Of a DNA stretch of 5,653 bases, positions 1 through 5,653 are shown piece after piece. The notes under the pieces were generated by a model. That model saw only the letters and a program-made list of their open reading frames with translations. It was not told where the DNA came from and searched no databases. Origin of the DNA: an uncultured Eubacterium sp. (lineage in GTDB: Bacteria; Bacillota; Clostridia; Lachnospirales; Lachnospiraceae); NCBI GenBank assembly GCA_947573465.1, contig CANPET010000129.1, positions 1 through 5,653 of the forward strand, written 5' to 3'. The position numbers were made by a program, and so were the translations under genes. The stretch's first letter is position 1. The number at the start of each line of letters is the position of its first letter.

Positions 1-149
1 CAGTATTATTTTTATTTTCTATAAATGTTCAAGAATCGAGGTGAAGATATTCGCTATCTGCATTATTTCAGCAGGAAAGTCACTTCCCTACACCTCCAAA
101 ATCCAGCCGTTAACACGTCTGTCGTGCTTTGCACTTATGATTTTGTCGG
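1..149. other. Left-edge non-coding block with nested small inverted repeats
   Basis: I see no protein gene here that I can support. The stretch up to about 25 is AT-rich; from about 33 it becomes richer in G+C than the other spacers. Visible structure: AGATA/TATCT (45-49 and 55-59), GAGGTG/CACCTC (38-43 and 91-96) enclosing GGAA/TTCC (74-77 and 84-87), and GTGC/GCAC around TTT (124-134). Together with the 150-212 hairpin this could be one structured or repeated intergenic element. Function is unknown. Confidence 0.35.
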
Positions 150-212
150 TATCGCACCAAGAAAAGCAAATGCCTGCTTACGCAGTCGCTTGCTTTTCTC
201 TTGCGTGCGATA
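150..212 (-). repeat. Long imperfect inverted repeat after typA (hairpin, possible terminator)
   Basis: Left arm 150-169 and right arm 190-212 pair in two blocks: a perfect 10-bp inner block (AAGAAAAGCA-type arm at 160-169 with TTGCTTTTCT at 190-199) and a 7-bp outer block (TATCGCA at 150-156 with TGCGATA at 206-212), separated by a small unequal internal loop. The 20-nt centre can fold further through CTGC/GCAG around TTAC. The hairpin begins 10 nt after the typA stop, where a terminator is expected. However, the minus-strand exit sequence (ACCGACAAAATC) lacks a T-tract, so it is not a classic intrinsic terminator. It could instead be a dispersed palindromic repeat or a 3'-end stabilising structure. 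Confidence 0.6.
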
Positions 213-222
213 AACTGAAATT

Positions 223-2055
223 CTATTGATTCTGTTTTCTGATATTTGCTCTCTTTCGAAGTGTCGGGTCAAGTATCTTCTTACGAATTCTCAAATTCTC
301 TGGTGTTATCTCGAGAAGTTCGTCAGTATCTATAAATTCCAATGCCTGCTCAAGACTTAACACTTTCTTTGGAACTAAACGTAATGCTTCATCAGAGCTG
401 GATGTTCTTGTATTTGATAAATGTTTTGTTTTACAAACATTTACTTCGATATCCTCTGCTCTTCCTGTCTGTCCAACAATCATACCGGAATAAACCTTCT
501 CACCCGGTCCGATAAATAAAGTACCACGCTCCTGTGCATTAAATAATCCATAGGTAATCGCTTCTCCTGCTTCAAAAGCAATCAACGAACCCTGTTTTCT
601 ATACTGGATTTCTCCACGGAATGTATCATATTCATCAAATACTGTATTGATAACTCCATTTCCCTTCGTATCTGTCATAAACTGTCCTCGATATCCAATC
701 AGACCTCGGGATGGAATTCTAAATTCCAAACGTGTATAACCGTCACCAGTTGGAGCCATTCCCTGCAATTCACCTTTTCGGTTACTTAACTTTTCAATAA
801 TGGCACCGGAGAATTCATCTGGAACATCAATATAACAAAGTTCCATAGGCTCTAACTTCTTGCCACGTTCATCTTGTTTATAAATAACTTCTGCCTTGCT
901 GACAGCAAATTCGTATCCTTCACGTCTCATATTTTCAATTAAAACAGATAAGTGCAGTTCTCCTCGTCCGGATACTTTAAAGGAATTCATATCTTCTGTC
1001 TCTTCAACTCTTAAAGAAACATCTGTATTTAACTCTCTCATCAGTCTGTCACGAATATGACGTGATGTTACATACTTTCCTTCCTGACCTGCCAATGGAC
1101 TGTCATTTACCATAAACTGCATGGAGATTGTAGGATCAGAAATCTTCTGGAATGGAATCGGTTTTGGATTTTCCAAAGAACAGATAGTATCTCCAATACT
1201 AATATCCGCAATACCGGAAATTGCCACAATTGCACCTACTGTTGCTTCCTGAACCTCCACTTTGTTTAAACCTTCAAATTCATACAACTTACTAATCTTT
1301 ACACGCTTTGCATTTTCAGGGTCATGGTAGTTTACCAATGTTACATCCTGATTTACCTTGATTGTTCCATTGTCTACCTTACCAACACCGATACGACCTA
1401 CATACTCATTGTAGTCGATTGTACTGATAAGTACCTGTGTATCAGCCTCTGCATCACCTTCCGGTGCAGGAATATAATCAATGATTGTTTCAAATAAAGG
1501 TTTCATATCCTCTTCTGCATCATTCATATCCAATTTTGCAAATCCCTGCTTTGCTGACGCAAATACAAACGGACAATCTAACTGTTCTTCATTTGCATCA
1601 AGTTCAATAAATAATTCTAATACTTCATCAATAACCTCTTCCGGTCTTGCCTCTGGTCTGTCTATTTTATTAATACAAACAATAACAGGGAGGCTGAGTT
1701 CCAATGCTTTTTTCAACACAAATCTTGTCTGTGGCATTGCTCCCTCAAAAGCGTCTACCACGAGAACAACACCATTTACCATTTTCAATACACGCTCAAC
1801 TTCTCCACCAAAATCTGCATGTCCCGGTGTATCTATAATATTAATTTTTGTATCTTTGTATGTTACGGCTGTATTTTTAGAAAGAATTGTGATTCCTCTC
1901 TCTCTTTCCAAATCATTAGAATCCATAACTCTTTCCGCTACTTCCTGATTTTCTCTAAAAACACCACTCTGCTTTAACAACTCGTCAACCAAAGTCGTTT
2001 TACCATGGTCTACATGGGCAATAATGGCTATATTTCTAACATCTTCTCTTATCAT
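223..2055 (-). CDS. typA: Translational GTPase TypA/BipA
   Basis: This is a ribosome-associated GTPase of the EF-G/LepA superfamily; in studied bacteria it helps 50S assembly and growth under cold or other stress, acting in the cytoplasm. Seen in the 610-residue translation: G1 AHVDHGKT (13-20), the switch segment RERGITI (51-57) as G2, DTPGH (75-79) as G3, NKID (129-132) as G4 and SAK (167-169) as G5. Domain II, domain III and EF-G domain V-like regions follow, including the stretch around 365 with RGELHLSVLIENMRREGYEF. RGLIGYRGQF lies near 450, and the TypA-specific C-terminal domain includes HLSNTRTSSSDEALRL near 545. The length matches the family (about 605-615), and all motifs are intact. 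The ATG at 2055 is chosen because the family N-terminus begins right there and a purine-rich AGGAAGGG (2063-2070) lies just upstream. It follows yigZ on the same strand after 55 bp and has a probable promoter of its own. The TAG stop is 10 nt before a large hairpin. Confidence 0.97.
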   Translation of the reverse strand: MIREDVRNIAIIAHVDHGKTTLVDELLKQSGVFRENQEVAERVMDSNDLERERGITILSKNTAVTYKDTKINIIDTPGHADFGGEVERVLKMVNGVVLVVDAFEGAMPQTRFVLKKALELSLPVIVCINKIDRPEARPEEVIDEVLELFIELDANEEQLDCPFVFASAKQGFAKLDMNDAEEDMKPLFETIIDYIPAPEGDAEADTQVLISTIDYNEYVGRIGVGKVDNGTIKVNQDVTLVNYHDPENAKRVKISKLYEFEGLNKVEVQEATVGAIVAISGIADISIGDTICSLENPKPIPFQKISDPTISMQFMVNDSPLAGQEGKYVTSRHIRDRLMRELNTDVSLRVEETEDMNSFKVSGRGELHLSVLIENMRREGYEFAVSKAEVIYKQDERGKKLEPMELCYIDVPDEFSGAIIEKLSNRKGELQGMAPTGDGYTRLEFRIPSRGLIGYRGQFMTDTKGNGVINTVFDEYDTFRGEIQYRKQGSLIAFEAGEAITYGLFNAQERGTLFIGPGEKVYSGMIVGQTGRAEDIEVNVCKTKHLSNTRTSSSDEALRLVPKKVLSLEQALEFIDTDELLEITPENLRIRKKILDPTLRKRANIRKQNQ

Positions 2056-2093
2056 CGTTTATCCCTTCCTTATCTGGCTAAAGTGCCTTACCT

Positions 2094-2121
2094 ATTCTAC
2101 CACATTCTTTTTATTTTTCAA
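2094..2121 (-). promoter_or_regulatory. Probable typA promoter inside the yigZ 3' end
   Basis: Read on the minus strand, TTGAAA (2116-2121; 5 of 6 matches to the -35 consensus) is followed after 16 bp by TAGAAT (2094-2099; 5 of 6 to the -10 consensus), which is preceded by TGG as a TGn extension. The predicted start, near 2087, leaves a leader of about 31 nt before the typA ATG. The -35 box overlaps the last codons of yigZ. typA could therefore be transcribed independently as well as by readthrough from yigZ. Confidence 0.55.
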
Positions 2122-2743
2122 TGTTTTCCTTATAGGCGACATTTTCTATTTCTCCCCAGACAGCTTTTCCACTGGTAACATCCACCACCTGACTTTGAAA
2201 ATTCTCAAAATCCTTTTTCTTCATGTTAATATGAAGAATCACATCTGCACCATATTCTTCCTCTGCCTCAATTTTCATCTGTCCCATAACATATTTAATC
2301 TTTCCAATACTATTATAATCACATTGCAAATCAAAACAAACGCCCTCGCAGACACGCATTACAAGTGCATTTTCTACCCCTGCTTTCGCTGACTGCCCAT
2401 AGGCACGAACCAGACCACCGGTTCCCAGTAACGTTCCCCCAAAATATCTGGTAACTACAATCAAAGTATTATGAATATTTCCATTCATTAATACTTCCAA
2501 TATTGGTTTTCCTGCTGTCCCTTGTGGCTCTCCATCATCACTAAATCTTTGAACTTCATTATTTCTTCCTATTATAAAAGCAAAACAATTATGTCTTGCA
2601 TCCCAATATTCTTTTTTAATTCTTTCTATATGCATCAAAGCTTCTTCTTCGCTTTGTACGGGCAGTACGTGTGCTATAAACCTAGATTTTTTTTCGATAA
2701 CTTCTCCCTGCCCTGCCTTTTCAACAATAAAATACTCTTCCAT
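2111..2743 (-). CDS. yigZ: YigZ/IMPACT-family protein (UPF0029 plus DUF1949)
   Basis: This is a conserved cytoplasmic protein of the YigZ/YvyE family, related through its N-terminal domain to eukaryotic IMPACT. The biochemical role in bacteria is not firmly established; a nucleic-acid or translation-linked function is usually supposed. Seen in 210 residues: KKSRFIAHV (18-26), the DARHNCFAF segment (48-56), the signature SDDGEPQGTAGKP (68-80), and VTRYFGGTLLGTGGLVRAY (97-115), which together define the UPF0029/IMPACT domain. The last third, roughly 135-200, corresponds to the ferredoxin-like DUF1949 domain. Length agrees with the family (about 205-215), with no truncation. The ATG at 2743 is supported by AAGGA (2750-2754) six bases upstream. 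It is the first gene of a probable two-gene minus-strand unit with typA and is divergent from the PBP gene. Its final codons overlap the -35 box of the putative typA promoter. Confidence 0.95.
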   Translation of the reverse strand: MEEYFIVEKAGQGEVIEKKSRFIAHVLPVQSEEEALMHIERIKKEYWDARHNCFAFIIGRNNEVQRFSDDGEPQGTAGKPILEVLMNGNIHNTLIVVTRYFGGTLLGTGGLVRAYGQSAKAGVENALVMRVCEGVCFDLQCDYNSIGKIKYVMGQMKIEAEEEYGADVILHINMKKKDFENFQSQVVDVTSGKAVWGEIENVAYKENIEK

Positions 2744-2809
2744 GAAATTTCCTTTTTCCTAATTACTAAAAAAATTTTATCTATTATTACTTTAAACATA
2801 GTATTTATT

Positions 2810-2838
2810 ATCTTACCATACATTTTCCTGTATATCCA
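2810..2838 (-). promoter_or_regulatory. Weak candidate yigZ promoter
   Basis: On the minus strand, TGGATA (2833-2838; 4 of 6 to consensus) and TAAGAT (2810-2815; 4 of 6), preceded by TGG, are separated by 17 bp. The predicted start near 2803 would give a leader of about 60 nt before the yigZ ATG. The surrounding DNA is very AT-rich, so chance matches are likely. A promoter for yigZ must lie in this spacer or nearby, but this exact site is uncertain. Confidence 0.3.
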
Positions 2839-2877
2839 GATTTCGCCTTATTTCCCCTTTATTTAATCTATGAGTTT

Positions 2878-2886
2878 TGATATAAT
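2878..2886 (+). promoter_or_regulatory. Extended -10 promoter of the PBP gene
   Basis: TGA followed by a perfect TATAAT (2881-2886) makes a TGn-extended -10 element for the housekeeping sigma factor. At a 17-bp spacing the -35 position (2858-2863) reads TTTATT, a weak match to TTGACA, as is tolerated with an extended -10. The expected transcription start, near 2893, gives a leader of only about 16 nt that just includes the AGGAGG. This is inferred from consensus and position only. Confidence 0.6.
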
Positions 2887-2896
2887 TGAACGGAAT

Positions 2897-2902
2897 AGGA
2901 GG
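2897..2902 (+). promoter_or_regulatory. Ribosome binding site deciding the PBP start
   Basis: A perfect AGGAGG sits six bases upstream of the ATG at 2909. The alternative in-frame ATG at 2870 has no Shine-Dalgarno sequence (it is preceded by TTTATTTAATCT) and lies upstream of the -10 box, so the shorter 863-residue protein is the likely product. Confidence 0.85.
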
Positions 2903-2908
2903 TTTTGT

Positions 2909-5500
2909 ATGAATTTCGGATACAAAGAGACCATTGATAAACAAAAAGATTTAGTATCAATACAGCGAAAAGTACTCTCTAAATCTTTGGTTGGAGCATT
3001 TAAATTTTTCTTATATATATTTATTCTATTTATTATTATAGCAGGATTTCTAGTCCTTGGTATTATCCACGGAATTATAAAAAGTGCACCATCCATAGAT
3101 GATGTTTCCATTGTACCATCGTCGTATTCTACTACTGTTTATGACTCTAAAAATAAGGAAATTGCCAAATTAATTACAACTGGTTCTAATAGAATCAAAG
3201 TTTCTCTGGATCAGGTTCCTGAGCATTTACGTTGGGCATTTATTGACACAGAAGATGCCCGCTTTTATGAACATAACGGAATCGATATACAAGGTATTGG
3301 CAGAGCTGCTTTTATTGCAGTCACTACAATGCATGCATCTGAAGGTGCCAGTACACTGACACAACAGGTATTAAAAAACAACGTATTTACCAGCTGGACA
3401 AATGAAACTTTTATGGCTTCTGTAAAAAGAAAAATACAGGAACAGTATCTGGCAGTACAGCTTGAAAAAGTCACATCGAAAGAAACTATTTTAGAAACAT
3501 ATTTAAATACAATCAACTTAGGTTCTAATACCTTAGGTGTTCAGGCGGCTTCTCTAAGATATTTTAATAAAGATGTCAGCAAACTGACAATTTCTGAATC
3601 TGCTGTCATTGCTTCTATTACACAGAATCCTTCTGCACTAAACCCGATTACGCATCCTAAGAAGAATGCGAAACGTCGTAAGAAGGTTTTGAAAAATATG
3701 CGTGCCGCAGGACATATTTCAAAAAAAGAATATAAAGAAGCATTAAAGGATGATGTTTACTCAAGAATTCAGAAAGTAAACAATAAAATAGAAAAGGATA
3801 ATAAAAATATTTATTCCTACTTCGTAGACGAAGTAATCAATCAGGTTATGGAAGATTTACAGAAAACCAAAGGGTATACTTATACACAGGCATACAATGC
3901 TGTATACAGTGGCGGTCTGAAAATCTATTCAACACAGGATTCGAAGATTCAGCAGATTTGTGATGAAGAGACCTCAGACGATTCTAATTATCCTTACTCT
4001 ATATATTATTCTATAAACTGGGCATGGTCAGTACAAAATCCTGACGGCACAGTAGATAATTATGATGAAAGTGATATCAGCACGTATCATAAAACTGTTT
4101 TAGGAGACAGTAGTTACCAGTTGATTTACTCTTCAAAAGAATCCGCAAAAGCTGCTGTAGAAGAATACAAAAAGCATTTAAAGAAAAAATATTATAAAAA
4201 AGGATTAAGTAAGAAAAAGGGATATGCACAATACGAAACACTCTACTATAATCCACAACCTCAGGTTTCATTTACAGTAATGGATCAAAACACAGGATAT
4301 GTCAAAGCTATTGTCGGAGGACGTGGAAAGAAAAATGTTAGTCTATCCCTAAATCGTGCGACAGACTCTACACGTCAGCCGGGGTCAACCTTTAAGGTAT
4401 TGTCCGCATATGCACCAGCGATTGACACTATGGGTTATACGCTTTCTACCACTATTGTAGATGAACCTTATAGTTACTCGAATGGCCGCCCGGTGAAAAA
4501 CTGGTATAAAGGATATCGTGGAACGGTTACTGTAAAAAAGGCAATTGCTGATTCTATGAATATCTGTGCAGTAAAAACTTTAACAGAAATCACCCCACAA
4601 TTGGGCTATGATTATTTGTGCAATTTTGGTTTTACAACACTGGTAGACAACCGTGTAGAAAAAGATGGTTCTGTTACATCTGATATCCAGCAGGCTTTGG
4701 CTTTAGGTGGTATTACAGATGGTGTTACAAACTTAGAGATGACTGCCGCTTATGCTTCTATTGCGAATTTAGGAACATACACCAAACCGGCATTTTACTC
4801 TCAAGTAATTGACAGCAACGGTCGTGTTATATTGGATCGAACAAGACCACAGACCCGTACTGTTTTAAAGGAATCCACTGCTGCACTTCTGACAGAAGCA
4901 TTAGAGAGCGTAGTAACATCCGGTACCGGTACTGCTTGTAAACTATCAGATGGCATGCCTGCTGCCGGCAAAACAGGTACGACATCCAGCGAATATGATT
5001 TATGGTTTTCCGGATATACTCCATATCTTACAGCATCAATCTGGACGGGATATGATGAAAACAAATCACTTTCCGGTGATCAGGCTTTCCATGAACGCCT
5101 CTGGTCAAAAATCATGTCCAGAATTGATGAAGTAAAAAATTATAAAAAGAAAGATTTTAAACGTGGTAAAAATGTTCATCCTGTAGAAATTTGTGATTCT
5201 TCAGGAAAAGTTGCAATCAAGGGTGTTTGCCCGAAAACACATACGGAGTATTACAAATCAGGCAGCGAACCTGGAAAATGTAACTGGCATTCCAGTAACT
5301 ACTCAAACAATTATAGTTACACCAAAAATAGTGGAGAAAATACTACAACCAAAGCAAACTCCAATGGAGTTACAACGAAGTCTGCTACGGAGTCAATAAC
5401 ACAGAGAACACAATCCGGCAATGATAAGCCTACTCAGAAACCAGTTCAAACTAAAAAAGTGCCGGAAACTAAAAAGAAACAGAGTACACCAGAAGACTAA
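2909..5500 (+). CDS. Class A penicillin-binding protein (PBP1A family, bifunctional)
   Basis: This is a bifunctional peptidoglycan synthase: its GT51 domain polymerises lipid II into glycan strands and its transpeptidase domain cross-links stem peptides outside the membrane. Seen in 863 residues: a short cytoplasmic N-terminus, one membrane segment (about 30-57), then GT51 with DTEDARFYEHNG (113-124; catalytic Glu probably E115), EGASTLTQQ (145-153) and LETYLNTINLG (194-204). A linker of about 100 residues (about 351-450), rich in Ser, Tyr and Lys, precedes the transpeptidase domain. That domain has S493-T-F-K496 (catalytic Ser and Lys), S549-M-N551 and K688-T-G690. After it come three cysteines (762, 774, 791) and a low-complexity Ser/Thr/Asn/Lys tail. 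ATG 2909 is preferred over the in-frame ATG at 2870: AGGAGG (2897-2902) lies six bases before it, and a promoter -10 box (2881-2886) lies between the two. It is probably monocistronic. It belongs to the ponA/mrcA/pbpF group, but the sequence does not decide which symbol applies. Confidence 0.96.
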   Translation: MNFGYKETIDKQKDLVSIQRKVLSKSLVGAFKFFLYIFILFIIIAGFLVLGIIHGIIKSAPSIDDVSIVPSSYSTTVYDSKNKEIAKLITTGSNRIKVSLDQVPEHLRWAFIDTEDARFYEHNGIDIQGIGRAAFIAVTTMHASEGASTLTQQVLKNNVFTSWTNETFMASVKRKIQEQYLAVQLEKVTSKETILETYLNTINLGSNTLGVQAASLRYFNKDVSKLTISESAVIASITQNPSALNPITHPKKNAKRRKKVLKNMRAAGHISKKEYKEALKDDVYSRIQKVNNKIEKDNKNIYSYFVDEVINQVMEDLQKTKGYTYTQAYNAVYSGGLKIYSTQDSKIQQICDEETSDDSNYPYSIYYSINWAWSVQNPDGTVDNYDESDISTYHKTVLGDSSYQLIYSSKESAKAAVEEYKKHLKKKYYKKGLSKKKGYAQYETLYYNPQPQVSFTVMDQNTGYVKAIVGGRGKKNVSLSLNRATDSTRQPGSTFKVLSAYAPAIDTMGYTLSTTIVDEPYSYSNGRPVKNWYKGYRGTVTVKKAIADSMNICAVKTLTEITPQLGYDYLCNFGFTTLVDNRVEKDGSVTSDIQQALALGGITDGVTNLEMTAAYASIANLGTYTKPAFYSQVIDSNGRVILDRTRPQTRTVLKESTAALLTEALESVVTSGTGTACKLSDGMPAAGKTGTTSSEYDLWFSGYTPYLTASIWTGYDENKSLSGDQAFHERLWSKIMSRIDEVKNYKKKDFKRGKNVHPVEICDSSGKVAIKGVCPKTHTEYYKSGSEPGKCNWHSSNYSNNYSYTKNSGENTTTKANSNGVTTKSATESITQRTQSGNDKPTQKPVQTKKVPETKKKQSTPED

Positions 5501-5536
5501 TAATATATTTTCCCAAGCAAGGAACTTTATTAAATA

Positions 5537-5559
5537 GAGTGTCCCCCAAAAGGGAACTC
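5537..5559. repeat. Short imperfect palindrome between the PBP gene and the terminator
   Basis: GAGT (5537-5540) pairs with ACTC (5556-5559), and CCC (within 5543-5547) pairs with GGG (5552-5554) around an A-rich centre, leaving GT opposite A unpaired. In addition CCCCCAA (5543-5549) recurs inverted as TTGGGGG (5639-5645), flanking the 18-bp hairpin. The G-run stands out in this AT-rich DNA and may mark the end of an inserted element; that is inference. Confidence 0.35.
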
Positions 5560-5567
5560 CTTTAAAA

Positions 5568-5607
5568 AGCAGAATCCGTGTCAGCTAATGCTGACACGGA
5601 TTCTGCT
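5568..5607. terminator. Strong hairpin terminator, possibly bidirectional
   Basis: A perfect 18-bp stem, AGCAGAATCCGTGTCAGC (5568-5585) with its complement (5590-5607), closes a TAAT loop. Read on the minus strand it is followed by TTTTAAAGG, a short T-tract. Read on the plus strand it is followed by ATCTTCTTGT, which is moderately T-rich. It lies 67 nt after the PBP stop and directly at the end of a minus-strand frame entering from the right, so it can serve convergent transcripts. The tail favours the minus strand slightly. Confidence 0.75.
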
Positions 5608-5653
5608 ATCTTCTTGTAATATTGGTTCTATACTTTACTTGGGGGTAAGGTAT
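5606..5653 (-). CDS. Possible C-terminal end of a convergent gene (partial)
   Basis: A minus-strand frame is open from the right edge for 15 codons, reading IPYPQVKYRTNITRR, and ends with TAG at 5608-5606. The stop overlaps the base of the 18-bp hairpin, which then runs into a T-tract, as is typical of a gene's 3' end. The other two minus-strand frames stop within 8 codons. I cannot assign a family from 15 residues; a basic C-terminus is compatible with a transposase but does not show one. An open stretch of this length can easily arise by chance. Confidence 0.27.
   Translation of the reverse strand: MPYPQVKYRTNITRR

Noticed and set aside
25..229. Two overlapping plus-strand frames of 62 codons at the left edge
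   Set aside because: They overlap each other in different frames, run through the inverted repeats and the hairpin and have no convincing protein features. The GAGGTG near 38-43 precedes neither start at a suitable distance. They are by-products of a non-coding block.
1481..1948. Plus-strand frame of 155 codons inside typA
   Set aside because: It is antisense to the intact GTP-binding domain of typA. Its Ser/Asn-rich composition is what the reverse of that coding sequence yields, and there is no ribosome binding site of note.
2076..2087. Possible small terminator hairpin GGC-TAAAGT-GCC between yigZ and typA
   Set aside because: The stem has only three base pairs and no T-tract, and it coincides with the predicted typA transcript start.
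2024..2866. Plus-strand frames opposite yigZ and the typA start (2024-2392 and 2522-2866)
   Set aside because: They are rich in Phe, Ile and Leu because they read antisense through AT-rich coding and spacer DNA. They look membrane-like only by composition, and yigZ is clearly the real gene.
4801..5399. Several 60-90 codon frames overlapping the 3' half of the PBP gene on both strands
   Set aside because: They lie fully inside an intact, motif-complete PBP coding sequence and have no independent support.
1..5653. tRNA or rRNA genes, CRISPR array, riboswitch, novel defence or biosynthetic system
   Set aside because: No cloverleaf-like pattern, no regularly spaced direct repeats, no recognised riboswitch core and no gene cluster of that kind were seen. 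The three full genes are conserved housekeeping types.

Overview
The window looks like an ordinary chromosomal housekeeping segment from a low-GC Gram-positive anaerobe. A member of the Clostridia, most likely Lachnospiraceae, fits best. The signs are AT-rich intergenic DNA, strong AGGAGG-type ribosome binding sites, TATAAT-like promoters with TGn extensions, and clostridial-style protein features such as the class A PBP with a cysteine-bearing C-terminal segment. The taxon is inferred from sequence style, not from a database search.

Layout. Positions 1-222 hold no convincing protein gene. This block is less AT-rich than the other spacers and is full of inverted repeats; it ends in a long imperfect hairpin (150-212) just downstream of typA and may be a dispersed intergenic repeat. 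Positions 223-2055 (minus) encode TypA/BipA, a ribosome-associated translational GTPase. Positions 2111-2743 (minus) encode a YigZ/IMPACT-family protein. The two minus-strand genes lie 55 bp apart in the order yigZ then typA, with no obvious terminator between them, but typA also appears to have its own promoter overlapping the last codons of yigZ. A divergent AT-rich spacer (2744-2908) carries the promoter of the plus-strand gene and a weaker candidate for yigZ. Positions 2909-5500 (plus) encode a complete 863-residue bifunctional class A penicillin-binding protein (transglycosylase plus transpeptidase).

Beyond the PBP stop, 5501-5653 contains a short imperfect palindrome and a perfect 18-bp hairpin with a T-tract on its minus-strand side. 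A minus-strand frame enters from the right edge and stops at the base of that hairpin. This looks like the 3' end of a convergent gene, possibly within a mobile element, but the window is cut off too early to tell.

TypA and YigZ act in or near translation and stress adaptation in the cytoplasm, while the PBP builds peptidoglycan at the outer face of the membrane. Nothing seen links the two transcription units functionally. I did not find a novel multi-gene system here. The points worth checking are the repeat-like block at the left edge, the possible mobile-element end at the right edge, and some promoter and start-site details.
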